A stretch of DNA of 64,000 nt, taken from assembly GCA_020744425.1 (NCBI GenBank), contig JAGMUV010000004.1, positions 744,001 to 808,000 of the forward strand, written 5' to 3'. Shown here in pieces: positions 22,099 to 33,623 of the stretch. The translations under genes were made by a program, and so were the position numbers. Each line of letters begins with the position of its first letter. Within the stretch, counting starts at the first letter, position 1. The stretch comes from Dactylonectria macrodidyma. Its lineage: Eukaryota > Ascomycota > Sordariomycetes > Hypocreales > Nectriaceae. Under the pieces are notes generated by a model. The model was not told the DNA's origin. It saw only the letters and a list, made by a program, of their open reading frames with translations, and did not search any database.

Positions 22099-24239
22099 AT
22101 GTTGGCTTCACGCTTGTCAAGAGCTGTAAGTTGCCAATGCCTCCCTGCGCATCCCAAGCGCCTACTGACTTTTGAATCCCAGCTTCCCCGAGCTTCCCCC
22201 ATCATCGCTCGATCGGCTGCCTTTGCCCGGGCTCCCCTCCCCTCAAAGTTCGCTCGCTATGAGTCGACTGCCAGCGAGGGCAAGGTCACCGGCGCCGTGA
22301 TCGGTATCGATCTTGGTACCACCAACTCTGCTGTTGCCATCATGGAGGGCAAGGTTCCTCGCATTATCGAGAACTCTGAGGGTAAGTTTTTTCCTCGCAT
22401 CAATTCGCTCATTGCGCCTGGCTGACATTGCCACCTGTAGGCGCCCGAACCACCCCTTCCGTCGTCGCCTTTGCCGAGGATGGCGAGCGTCTCGTCGGTG
22501 TCGCTGCCAAGCGCCAGGCCGTCGTCAACCCTGAGAACACCCTCTTCGCCACCAAGCGATTAATAGGACGAAAGTTCAGCGATGCTGAGGTGCAGCGTGA
22601 CATCAAGGAGGTGCCCTACAAGATTGTCCAGCACACCAACGGTGATGCCTGGGTCTCTGCCCGTGGCCAGAACTACTCCCCCTCCCAGATCGGTGGCTTC
22701 GTCCTGAACAAGATGAAGGAGACTGCCGAGGCCTACCTCTCCAAGCCCATTAAGAACGCCGTCGTCACTGTCCCCGCCTACTTCAACGACTCTCAGCGAC
22801 AGAGTACCAAGGATGCCGGTCAGATCTCTGGCCTCAACGTCCTCCGTGTCGTCAACGAGCCTACTGCCGCTGCCCTGGCCTACGGTCTTGAGAAGGAGGC
22901 CGACCGAATTGTTGCCGTCTATGATCTTGGTGGTGGTACCTTCGATATCTCCATTCTGGAGATCCAGAACGGTGTTTTCGAGGTCAAGTCCACCAACGGT
23001 GACACCCACCTGGGTGGCGAGGATTTCGATATCCACCTGGTCCGCCACATGGTTGCAGATTTCAAAAAGACCAACAACATTGATCTGTCTGGTGACCGCA
23101 TGGCTATTCAGCGTATCCGTGAGGCTGCTGAGAAGGCTAAGATTGAGCTTTCTTCGTCTCTCCAGACCGATATCAACCTGCCTTTCATCACTGCCGATGC
23201 CTCTGGCCCCAAGCACATCAACATGAAGCTTAGCCGAGCTCAGCTCGAGAAGATGGTTGATCCCCTCATCTCCCGCACCATCGAGCCGGTCCGCAAGGCC
23301 TTGAAGGATGCCGGCCTCCAGGCCAAGGAAATCCAAGAGGTTATTCTCGTGGGTGGCATGACCCGCATGCCTAAGGTCGCTGAGTCCGTCAAGGGTATCT
23401 TCGGCCGTGACCCCGCCAAGTCCGTCAACCCTGATGAGGCTGTTGCCATGGGTGCTGCCATTCAGGGTGCCGTTCTTTCCGGCGAGGTCAAGGATCTTCT
23501 CCTCCTCGACGTTACTCCTCTTTCCCTCGGTATTGAGACACTTGGAGGTGTCTTCACCCGTCTCATCAACCGCAACACCACCATCCCCACCAAGAAGTCC
23601 CAGGTGTTCTCCACTGCGGCCGATTTCCAGACCGCTGTCGAGATCAAGGTCTACCAGGGTGAGCGTGAGCTCGTCAAGGACAACAAGCTCCTCGGAAACT
23701 TCCAGCTTGTTGGCATCCCCCCTGCCCATCGTGGTGTTCCCCAGGTTGAGGTCACCTTCGACATCGACGCTGACTCCATTGTCCACGTTCACGCCAAGGA
23801 CAAGTCCACCGATAAGGACCAGTCCATCACCATTGCTTCCGGCTCTGGTCTGTCTGACAACGAGATCCAGCAGATGGTTGAGGACTCTGAGAAGTACGCC
23901 GAGACCGACAAGGAGCGCAAGGCTGCTATTGAGGCTGCCAACCGTGCCGATAGCGTCCTGAACGATACTGAGCGTGCCCTTAACGAGTACGCTGACAAGC
24001 TCGATAAGACCGAGGCCGACAGCATCAAGGAGAAGATTGCTTCTCTCCGCGAATTTGTTGCCAAGAACCTGTCTGGCGAGGGCACTGCCACGGCCGCCGA
24101 GATCAAGGAGAAGACCGACGACCTCCAGGTTGCCAGCCTTAACCTCTTCGACAAGATGCACAAGGCCCGCGCCTCCAGCGGTGAGCAGACCTCCAGTGAG
24201 CAACCTCAGGAGGAGAAGAAGGATGAGACCAAGCCTTAA
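22099..24239 (+). CDS. SSC1: mitochondrial Hsp70 (Ssc1-type DnaK chaperone)
   Basis: ATP-driven Hsp70 of the matrix: motor of the TIM23 import complex and protein-folding chaperone. Exons 22099-22125, 22183-22381 and 22441-24239 give 674 residues, usual for the family. Introns are 57 bp (GTAAGT..CCCAG) and 60 bp (GTAAGT..TGTAG). The N-terminus, [19 protein letters not shown].., is Arg/Ala/Ser-rich without acids, a classic matrix presequence. Then come the ATPase signature [30 protein letters not shown], the adenosine motif [12 protein letters not shown], the linker region [19 protein letters not shown], the substrate domain, and a charged lid ending EEKKDETKP. DnaK-type features ([17 protein letters not shown]) separate it from cytosolic Hsp70; there is no EEVD tail. 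Codon use is strongly C-ending, as in highly expressed fungal genes. This also creates a long antisense open frame that should not be annotated. Confidence 0.97.
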
Positions 24240-24739
24240 GGGACTTGACTTCTCCGAAATGTTAAAATTATGTATTCCAATATCGACGAGCGAGAGGTGC
24301 GCGGCATAGAACCCTTTGCGTCTCCATGTATTCGATTGTATTCATATACCGCGACGGCCGCACCGGGGCGCTTAGTTTTTCACCCATGTCTTCATGGTGG
24401 CGTTGGAGCTTCAAAATTTACGAAGTCTTTGGTTAGGACTTGGGGTCGGATTGGTATTGTAACATGAGCATGCCTATGATAGGTAGACGATAATAAATCT
24501 CCCCCCTCAAAAAAGTTTCCCATCAAAAGACCCCGTGTTGTCCGCCTTGTAAATATTCCAACCTGTTACACGCGCATGCCATTACTATCTCTCTCAATCG
24601 CATTACTGAATGGGATAGCCGATGGAAAGAGAAAGAATGATCAATGTGCCTGCCTTGGACAACTCTCCCCTCACATTGCATTTGTAGACTGACATCAGAT
24701 GGTGTGACAAGAGAAGGAAAACATTAGGAACGCCTGGGG
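24240..24739. other. intergenic, convergent 3' flanks
   Basis: Lies between the 3' ends of SSC1 and the minus-strand membrane protein. It contains AT-rich and polyadenylation-like stretches (AATAAATCTCC near 24491). No gene is seen. Confidence 0.6.
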
Positions 24740-25300
24740 TCATGACATCCATGCCCACGCGGTATTCAGCCGGTTGACTCCATGCCAATGAATCGTCTTG
24801 GCCTTTTTCGCACCATTTTTGTCCTCGCCATCCCCAAGCGGGTCGCCGCCATTGAGTTCCATCATTGACTGCGAGCATTTGAGACGGGTCGCATGCGGGG
24901 GCGGCATCTGGAAGGTATCGTACAGCGAGCCTCGCGCGCGCGTGCTCTGGGCGTCGCATAGAGGCATGCGCTCGCCGGTCGCCGCACGCTCGCTGAATAG
25001 TAGTTGTCTCGTCTCAATCTCAGCCTCAGAGGTGAGCGATACGGGGCGGAGGGGTTTCTTTGAGTCAGGGCCTTCGTCGGGTGCGGCCGCCGGATTCTGG
25101 GCGTCCAAAACGAAGCCGTCGCGCTGAGCGAGGTGGCCCTGCAGAAGCTGCCAGAGGATGGAGATGAAGATGGAGACGAGGACGAGGATGAGGCCCATGG
25201 CGGCAATGGTTGCGGGTGCGGGGTGACCGAACTCTGGCCATGCCCACGATGGAGGCTGCTGGTGCAGGTGCTGTAGCCCAGGCACCGCAACCGCCGGCAT
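24740..25300 (-). CDS. small single-pass membrane protein, unknown function
   Basis: A 186-residue frame without evident introns. One hydrophobic span lies at residues ~31-54 (TIAAMGLILVLVSIFISILW), after a short His/Pro/Trp-containing N-terminus. The C-terminal two thirds are polar, with SEAEIETRQLLFSERAA as a possible helix. The shape suggests a tail facing the cytosol. I do not recognise a family. The choice of this frame among three overlapping minus-strand frames rests on the membrane span and on the ATG at 25298-25300; support is moderate, and the C-terminus (..RLNTAWAWMS) could be altered by an unseen intron. Confidence 0.55.
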   Translation of the reverse strand: MPAVAVPGLQHLHQQPPSWAWPEFGHPAPATIAAMGLILVLVSIFISILWQLLQGHLAQRDGFVLDAQNPAAAPDEGPDSKKPLRPVSLTSEAEIETRQLLFSERAATGERMPLCDAQSTRARGSLYDTFQMPPPHATRLKCSQSMMELNGGDPLGDGEDKNGAKKAKTIHWHGVNRLNTAWAWMS

Positions 25301-25714
25301 GGTGGCACGAATTGGGAGCTCTCAATACATGAGGCGGGAGAGGATTGTAGTGACAGAATTGTTGGGTAGACCAGTCATGGCGGGCGGGTGTGGGAAGCCA
25401 GTATCATTGCACAAGTAGGAAGGGTATGATACATGATGTGCTACGTAGTAAACACCGACGATGTCACCTTAGCCGATATTGTTGGCCCGGAGAGCCTGGC
25501 AGTAGGGCAAATTGGTGATTGGAATGGACTTTTCATCGAGGGATACCCGCCGCCTGGGTAACCATGCTCGAGGAGCGGACATGAGGGCGCGCTAGGAGGC
25601 CCAAGACACGTCTCGAGGGAGGGGCAGGATTAGACAGGAACGCAAATTCGTCGAACGTGACTGGATGCTGAGAAACAGCCGTGGCCTAGAAGTGCCCCGT
25701 GTGGAATATATTGA
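25301..25714. other. intergenic
   Basis: Promoter of the small membrane-protein gene and 3' flank of SRP68. Nothing else is recognised. Confidence 0.6.
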
Positions 25715-27679
25715 CTAAGACCTCCCGAAACCGAACCATCCCCTCCTGGTTGGCTGCTCTGGAGCTGCAGGCTCTGAACCTGCGCCCTCCTGCGTCACGG
25801 CAGGCCGGGGCTCGGCGACAGCTTTGCCCGGGTATTCAATGTAGTTCCATGCAACGTCTAAGAAGATGGGCTTTATCGGGATCAGAGCCATCTTGGGGGG
25901 ATACTCGACAATATTGGTTAGATCGACGCCGTTGATCGGGTACTCGAGAAGAGTCTCAATCAGCGGCCTCTTGATGTCGTCTTCCGCATCTTCCTGCTTC
26001 TCCTTTTGCAGTTCGTCGATGTGAACGATAGCACGATAACGCTGAAGCTCACCGTCGAGTAGAGTGCGGAGAAATTCAATAGCCTCTGGAGCGACACTGA
26101 GATCCAAAGGACCCTTGGCCGATGAGTCTGCAGACTTCGGCACACTGGATAGTGACTCCTCAGCGAGTCCAAAGGCGCGATGGATCAAGCCTAAAGCGTT
26201 CGCGGAATTGCCAACGATTGCGTGAGATCGAGCGATTGAAAGAGCCCTACAGTCGTTAGTTCCAGGACTGTTAAGATAAGTTGGAAGATGACTCACTTGA
26301 GAGCTTCAAAATACTTGACAAAGGAGTCGATTTGGCCCGCAAGCTCCTGGTCATTAGCCACGCCAGGTAGCTCCTTGATGGACTCGATGCTCTGCAAAAT
26401 ACCGTTGTACAGAGCGACCTTCTCTTTGAGCTTGGCAAGCTTCTTGCCACTTGTAAGTGTCTTTGCCTCATCGGCGGGTTCTTCACCCGCCTTGACCTTT
26501 CTTCTCCTGGGCTGGGTGTACTCTTCAGTAGCTCCGTCGACATTCCCAATCAGAACACGATTGCGGCCAATTCTCCAGCTAATCATCTCGAAGTTGACTG
26601 CAGTGCGCGTGATCTGTAAGCTTTGCATTCGAGGGTCACCTTGCTCAATTCCCTCTGCCCTCATCTCATCAATTGCCTGTTTGGTAGCGTCGACGGCGTC
26701 CTGAGTCGCCGACAGAATCTCATCGTAGGCGGTGGCCAGGTCCTGGGGCTGCCTGTCTTTGGAATCCGCGAGGTTGCTCGTAAGTCGTTCCTTTTCGGCA
26801 AGTACGGAGCTCCATGCAACCGCAATCTGGGCATCCTCGATGGTGACCTGACGGGACCGCCAAGCCAACGTCTTTGGCGTACCTTCAGCTCCAGATGATG
26901 TCTTTTCCGAGTCAGCATCAACCTGCTTCAGGATATTGGCATCAATTTGGTTGATCTCCTGAACTAGGGTCGCATCTGACTGGGGAAACGCTCGCTGAGC
27001 AATGACAGAAATAGGGACTGTTCGAGGCGTATTCAATTGATAGGCAGCGTAACGAATCGAAGGATCAATAGTCTCGGAAAGTAGGTCCTTGAAGATATCG
27101 CCCTTGGTGGTTGCCGCCAACGCGCTATAGATAATCCGTGCGGTGGCATAGCTTCGCAAACTAGGCTCCCAGCTCTGCTTTTCAAACAGCATAGAACCTC
27201 GAATCAGTGCGGCATAAGCCTTGGCCTCGAGGATATCTGTTGGGGTGGCTCCCGAGATGTCAGACTGGATGAGGGCGTCCACGAGGTCGTCGGCGGTGCG
27301 GGCTGCCTTGGTCAAGCGGGAGATAATGTGGGATCGAGCTCGACCCACGATGCCCTTCTTTTCAGCAGATCGAGTGGACTTGATGCTCATGGCCTGGGCC
27401 CAAGCGCGTTCGCCGGTGAGGAGAAGTAGATGGACATATCTAGACGGAGCATTAGCCTGGTGTAGGATGCAGAACACAAATTGCCTACCCATGGTTCTCG
27501 GCAACAGCCTCTGGTGTGAGCTTGCCCTGGGAACGGAACTTTCCACGGTTCTTAGTAGCTATTCCCAATTTCCTGCGAGTGTTTAGTAGTCGCTTGGATA
27601 GCGATGCATGGTAGGCGGCATGGTCGCCATAGAGGAGAGCCTTGTCGCGGCCTTCGACAATGAAGTTGGTGATGTCCAT
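25715..27679 (-). CDS. SRP68: signal recognition particle subunit SRP68
   Basis: Largest SRP protein pair member: binds the S domain of SRP RNA together with SRP72 and supports ER targeting. Three exons: 27489-27679, 26297-27439 and 25715-26246; introns 49 bp (GTAGGC..CTAG) and 50 bp (GTGAGT..GTAG); 621 residues. Joins read AENHG|YVHLLLLTGERAWA and YFEALK|ALSIARSHAIVG. Family marks: the N-terminal RNA-binding helices (HAAYHASLSKRLLNTRRKLG; LTGERAWAQAMSIK), then a TPR-like helical body, and the C-terminal region that docks SRP72 (IEYPPKMALIPIKPIFLDVA, WNYIEYP). The end, RRGWFGFGRS, is typical of fungal SRP68. The ATG at 27677-27679 (MDITNFIVEGRDKALLYGDH) matches the family N-terminus, so the long upstream extension of the open frame is ignored. 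Confidence 0.95.
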
Positions 27680-29486
27680 GATGAGTGGCCTGGGCGACCT
27701 GCCGCTAGTTTGATGGGTGTGAATATCACGGATAGAAGGGCCTAAACTAGTAATAGCTGTATCGTGGGTTCGTTGTCGGTGGCTGACGTTGACAGTGCCC
27801 GGCGCGAAAGCTGGACCAAGACACACAAGACTTGACGTGGAGGTTTGGCTTGGTGGGGAGTTGAATGGATGCTGAGATGGAGGCGGGGCACGAAATCTGA
27901 AGTGTGGGAAAATGCCACAGTGGAGCTGTGTACTGTCTTGGACCTCCTGTGCCTCCCGTAGGTCTGTACCACACCCTGCTTTTCGCTTTCCACTCAAGGA
28001 CACAAGATCAAACTTATGTAAGCTGGACAAACATTTGGGCCGTTGGTGACGTGTGGACAACGAACGAGTCGGATGCGATAGGCAACTTGGAATTACCTGA
28101 GTAAGTTACCATAAAATCGAATAATCTGGCATTAAGCTATGTACTCTGCATGGACAAACTTCAAGGAGACTTTACTGTGGTCGCGCATTCATAGATCAAG
28201 ATGCGATTAGGGCACTGCAGTAACTGATGAAAGACGCTACTGTAACTGGTAAAATCGATAACGAAATTCAAGATCATGTAGGGCCTAGAGGCCCGGCAAC
28301 ACCGTAGATGCTACGCATGTTTGCTGGTCGTCACCGTCACACGCAGTAATTGCTGTAAAAGATAACGTGAGGCAGCTGTACACTACGTAGTGGAATGCTC
28401 ACAAGATTGCAGCTACCGATGCCTGGATTTATGCCTGGATTTATGTCTCGATTGAAGCCTTGACTGTTGCTTCGATTGATGACCCCTGGATCCCTTCCAC
28501 CCGTACTAGCTAAATCTCAGGCCATCCTTGGGTTGAAAAAAAGGCGCTCGAATGCTTCAACCCATCTGCCCACACAAGCCTTTGCCCCCCCGCTGATCAG
28601 CCCTCTTTGCAAGAGCCCCACTCTAGGTGCGCCGCCGATGCAGGTCTCGGGCCTTGTCAAGCCCATATCTCATCCGTTTTTTGCTAGTTGCTAGCACAAC
28701 AAACAACAACTCAGTGCAAACGCGAAGCCATTGAAATACGTTTAACGCCAAATCGAAGCTCTCAAAAGCCAAGGAGGCTCTTCTGGTCGACATTGAGTTC
28801 ACAATTTACAGTCGTCGGTAAGCACCCTTGTAGGCTTGTAGCTTAGGTTGTAGGCGCCTCGTTGTCGCATTGGGCAACCTTTCCGCTAGTGGACACTAAA
28901 TTCTGCGGTGCAAGTGACACGCTCACGTGCTCGACTCCCGCGGGGGAAAGCCTGCATGCCTGCATGACCTCTGCCTGCAGCCAGAAGTATCTGTTTGCTT
29001 CGTCTGCGAGCTGGACATAGCCGCGTTCTTGATCTTGACTTCGTCCCGATTCCTTCACAGCGATTCTCACCACGGATCTTGAGGCCGTTGCCTTTCTGTC
29101 TTTTCAGTTTTGGAGTCTCTAACTAAAGGCTCGCATTTCCCGTTGCCCGCTTCCCGTTTCCCATTCCCCGTTTCCTCTTCTACGTACTCCCTCCAACAAA
29201 GTGCGTGCTCTAAGCCGCTCCGCCACTTCCCACCTCTCCGATAACGACCCGCTTATCGCGGTCTGTTGCCTTCAACATCGCTGCACACCGAGCGACTGCC
29301 CACGGGCTTGCAACCTTCACTCGTTACAAGAGCCTCGCCCCCGCGCCCGCTATTCACATATCGGTCTATATATAAACTTGCAGAATCTGTGATGTGAACG
29401 AAACGTCTTCTCCTCCTCAGCTGCGAAGCGCATCGTTCGACCTGCTCTCTGCACGCTACTGCTGGCCGCCGACGGCCTCTTCAGAG
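27680..29486. other. intergenic, divergent promoters of SRP68 and the SNF2 gene
   Basis: 1.8 kb between two divergent genes. It holds a short 12 bp tandem duplication (ATGCCTGGATTT at 28419-28430 and 28431-28442) and pyrimidine-rich runs close to the SNF2 start (29130-29190). No coding frame is convincing. Confidence 0.6.
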
Positions 29487-32400
29487 ATGGCTACAAATGG
29501 TACGGCATCCCTCTCCCACATGTACTCTAGGGCCCGTATGCTCGCGCAAGCCATGGCCGACATCTTGGATTATTCTAGCCCCCACCAGCTGATCATGTTA
29601 CTCACTGTCATTTTCTAGGCCACACATCTCGAACTGCAAATGCGGTTCCGTCATGGAACCCGGCTGCGTTGCTCCAGCCAAATCGCCGAACCCCGACCAC
29701 TCCAGACCCAACCAACCCCGCGTCGCAACAGTTCTCCTCGTCCCACAACTCCCCTAGACTTCATCAGAACACAAGCGCGAATGATTCAGTAGTTTTCCAA
29801 TTCTCAAACCCAAACGACATACCCTCCGCCGGCCCTTCGAGTCGAGCATCCACACCGAGTAGTGCCTATGGTGGTGGCGCAAACGGCATGGGAGGCTGGA
29901 TAGAACGCATGAATAACGTTCAACATCGCTCCACCATTCCCCAGGCCAAGCGGCGCAAGGTTGAAGACCGGGATGGTCCTCAGGATGGCAATAACGGTGC
30001 ACCCCGGAATGGGAGCGGCGGCATCCTAGGCGAATATGTTAAGGACAGGCGCATGGAAGCCAACGGATCAAGTGCTTCACAAGCCTTGACCGTCGACCTG
30101 ACTGATGGTATGGCAAATCCCCATGTTCATCCACCATCTCGTCGTAACTAACTTTCACTAGGCAACGATGATGAAGTTGTCATCGTACAAGATCCTCGTG
30201 ATGAGGAAGTTTGCTTCGGCATGATCAAGGCGTCTTTGAACTGTGTACGGGTTCCTTCCCCAAAGCCAGGAATGAAGAGTCTCTGGGGGCCGGGCTATCA
30301 GCCGGGGATCAAAGTAGTGCTCAAGCGGCAGGTGGGTGAAACGTCTCTGAAAATCCAAGCCTACGATCACACCCGAGAGATTATTGGCCTTGTGGAAAGT
30401 ACAAATGCTCGTGCTGTGGCTCCCCTGCTCGACTCCAACATCCGACTGAGGACTGAGTGTCGCATCCCGCCTCAACCCAAGAGGCCCGGCGAAGAGCCTG
30501 GTCAGCCAACTTCTCGGTCTTATTCTCTTGACATCGTCATGTATGGCCCCGTCAAGTTCGCTCGAAACGTGGGTGCCCATTTGAGCAAATACAACCAGAA
30601 GCTTCTAGCGCCCTACCTGGTTCAAAAAGGCATTCGGGTTCAGAATCCTCACGTCCTAGAGTACCGCCCCCCTGCACCAAAAACTTATGCCACCGAAGGA
30701 CAAGCATCCAGCTCGACATACTCCGCCAATCGTACGGTTGAAGAGATTCGCTCCGAGGTTATGGGCGTGTTCGATTCTCTTACACGAAGCGATGATCTTC
30801 CAGAATTAGACCCTGATACAAGCATCACGACGCCTTTGCTCAAGCATCAGCGACAGGGCTTGTATTTTATGATGACAAGAGAAAAGCCTCGAGAGCTTCA
30901 AATCCATGAGAAAAACATGGTGTCATTCTGGCAAACAAAGCTCGGCCCTGCTGGCCAGAAGCTCTTTTTCAATGTCATCACTAGCCAAACCCAGGCGATT
31001 CCACCAGCAGAAACCCGTGGCGGGATCCTTGGTGATATGATGGGTCTCGGAAAGACCTTGAGCATCCTCTCTCTGATCACCACTACAACTGAAGATGCAC
31101 TCCAGTGGGAGCAGCTAGCACCGGTGCAGCCAGAAGTGCCGGAAATGAAGCCATCGAGACACGATGTGTTGGTTCCTCAGTCAAGTCTCAATCTTACGCC
31201 ACTGGTCCGCAACGTAAAATCCACGTTGCTTGTCTGTCCTCTCAGTACAGTTACGAACTGGGAAGAGCAGATTAAGCAACACGTTCGCCCTGGCGCTCTG
31301 AGCTTCCACATCTACCACGGAGCAAACCGCATCAAGGATCCTGCGAAACTTGCTACTTTTGACCTCGTCATCACTACTTATGGCTCTGTTTCCAACGAAC
31401 TTAGCTCACGTCGAAAGGGCAAGGATGGTCTGTATCCTCTAGAGCAGATGGGTTGGTTCAGAATTGTACTTGACGAGGCACATATGATCCGTGAGCATTC
31501 AACTCTACAATTCAAGGCTATATGTCGCCTGCAAGCAAACAGACGCTGGGCTGTTACAGGCACGCCAGTTCAGAATCGATTGGATGACTTAGCAGCACTT
31601 CTAGCGTTCCTCCGATTGCACCCATTTCACGACCGAGGAAAGTTCCTTCGATACATTGTGGAACCTTTCAAGGCTTGCGATCCCGAGATCGTACCGAAGC
31701 TGCGTGTTCTCGTGGACACCATCACACTTCGCCGCCTGAAGGACAAGATCAACTTGCCCCCTCGAGAGGACCTCGTTGTGAGGCTTGATTTTAGTCCTGA
31801 CGAGCGTACTATCTACGACATGTTTGCAAAGAATGCACAGGACCGTGTTAAGGTGCTTGCTGGCGCGCATAACGAAAAGGCTCTCGGCGGAAACACATAT
31901 ATCCACATTTTGAAGGCTATCTTACGTTTGAGACTACTTTGCGCTCACGGAAAGGATTTGCTGAACGATGCCGATCTTGAAGCCCTTCAAGGCATGTCTG
32001 CAGAGATGGCTATCGACATTGATGACGACGATGACGATGATGACAAGCCATCTCTTTCGGATCAGAAAGCCCATGAGATGTTTACCTTGATGCAGGAGAC
32101 TAACAACGACGCCTGTATTGAATGCAGCAGGAAAATTGGCTCAATTGAGAGTTCCAACATTGAGGTCGAGGGGCAAGACGACACTCTCGGTTTCATGACA
32201 CCATGCTTCCACGTCATATGCCGATCCTGTATTAAGACGTACAAGGAGCGGGTGAGACAAACGCTGAACCCGGAAGATACCTCATCTGGATACTGTCCTG
32301 TCTGCAACGTCTACGTTAAACACGCTTTCGTGCAACTTCATCGACGGGAAGTAGACGCCGAGCATGACGGTCCTGCCAAAGCCAAATCTAGACACCCTGG

Positions 32401-32980
32401 AAAGAAGCTCGACAAATACGATGGACCACACACCAAGACACGGGCTCTGATCGAAGATCTGTTGAAGTCGAAGGAAGCAAGCGAGGCAAACCCATCGGAA
32501 CCGCCTTTCAAGTCTGTTGTCTTTTCTGGCTGGACTTCTCATCTAGATCTTATTGAGCTTGCTCTCAATGCTGCCGGCATTACCTTCACGAGACTAGACG
32601 GCAGTATGAGCCGCACGTCGCGTACTGCCGCCATGGATAAGTTCCGGGAAGACGATCGTGTCCATGTCATTCTAGTCTCGATCATGGCAGGTGGACTAGG
32701 TCTCAACCTAACATCAGGAAACAGCGTTTATGTCATGGAGCCGCAGTACAACCCGGCGGCTGAGGCGCAAGCTGTCGACCGTGTACACCGACTGGGCCAA
32801 AAACGACCTGTGCGAACGGTCCGGTATATTATGCGCGACAGTTTCGAAGAAAAGATGCTGGAGCTTCAGGAGAAGAAGAAGAAGCTAGCGAGTCTCAGTA
32901 TGGATGGTCAAAACAAGGCCCTGGACAAGGCGGAGGCGGCCAGGCAAAAGCTAATGGATCTGCGGAGTCTTTTCAAATAA
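29487..32980 (+). CDS. SNF2-family ATPase with HIRAN and RING domains (HLTF/Rad5-like)
   Basis: Exons 29487-29499, 29619-30107 and 30162-32980; introns 119 and 54 bp, both joining Gly codons (MATNG|HTSRT; DLTDG|NDDEVV). Product 1106 residues. Order: disordered N-terminus with basic PQAKRRKVED (possible NLS), a HIRAN-like module at ~185-275 (CFGMIKASLNCVRV, AYDHTREIIGLVES), a SNF2 N-lobe with Walker A GDMMGLGKT (Lys ~465) and DEAH at ~605-608, an acidic IDIDDDDDDDD run, then a RING finger embedded between the lobes (CIECSRKIG.. to CPVCNV, ~819-882), and the helicase C-lobe ending with VDRVHRLGQKRPVRT. A RING inside the ATPase is the hallmark of Rad5/HLTF/Rad16 E3-translocases. HIRAN favours HLTF/Rad5, which remodel stalled forks and poly-ubiquitinate PCNA. 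Fungal genomes have several paralogues, so orthology to RAD5 is not certain. Confidence 0.92.
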
Positions 32981-33216
32981 GTGACGAAGATACCCGGCTT
33001 ATACGGCGACTGGGGGACACTTTGTCCGAGCAGGGGCAGGCGTATTGGAGATGGTTCATTTCGTCAGGTTTTCTTTATTTCCCTCTCTTTATCTGCAGCT
33101 AGCCAGAGCCGATTTAGGGCCTCACCTATCATTCTGGTGGCACACATTTACCACGGATCCTGGTTCGTATTGCATTAACCCGAACTTACACCTAGCTCTC
33201 ACGAGAAGTTTTTTTT

Positions 33217-33247
<31 letters not shown>

Positions 33248-33623
33248 GGGTGGTGGGAGGCAGAGACTTTGTTTTTGTGGCATAGCACAGGCATAACATG
33301 AGCGACGAGCATAACCGATACCACGGTTGAGGCAAACAGATACAGCTCCATCTTACATCACCGTCTGCCGATGGGCTATCGGCTTGCATGAGGACACCGT
33401 GCAATTGTGAGGGATTGGGAGGGTGGCCTAATCTGAATGCAACAGAGCGTAGAGTGAAAGCGGGCGCGGTTGTGATGGTTTTGTTAATCAAGTCGGTGGT
33501 ATCTAATTCTCACAGTAGCCCCATTCTAATTCACCACAACGCCATCGTACTTTTTGAAGCCCTCGACTAGCAAATATTGCGTCACTATATAAACACCAGG
33601 CCTGTATAGCTAGAAATGTCCTT
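32981..33623. other. intergenic, convergent 3' flanks with a long homopolymer junction
   Basis: Lies between the 3' ends of the SNF2 gene and the GCP2 gene. The striking item is the T18-G24 tract at 33209-33250. No coding signal is seen. Confidence 0.6.
33209..33250. repeat. T18 followed directly by G24
   Basis: Eighteen T (33209-33226) run straight into twenty-four G (33227-33250), then TGGTGGGAGG. On the other strand this is C24-A18. It lies ~230 bp past the SNF2 stop codon. Length is likely unstable and the count may be unreliable. Confidence 0.9.

Noticed and set aside
22560..24203. 547-codon minus-strand open frame opposite SSC1
   Set aside because: It is a shadow of strong C-ending codon bias in the Hsp70 exon; its composition is Leu/Gly/Asp-rich without domains, and the plus strand has unmistakable Hsp70 motifs.
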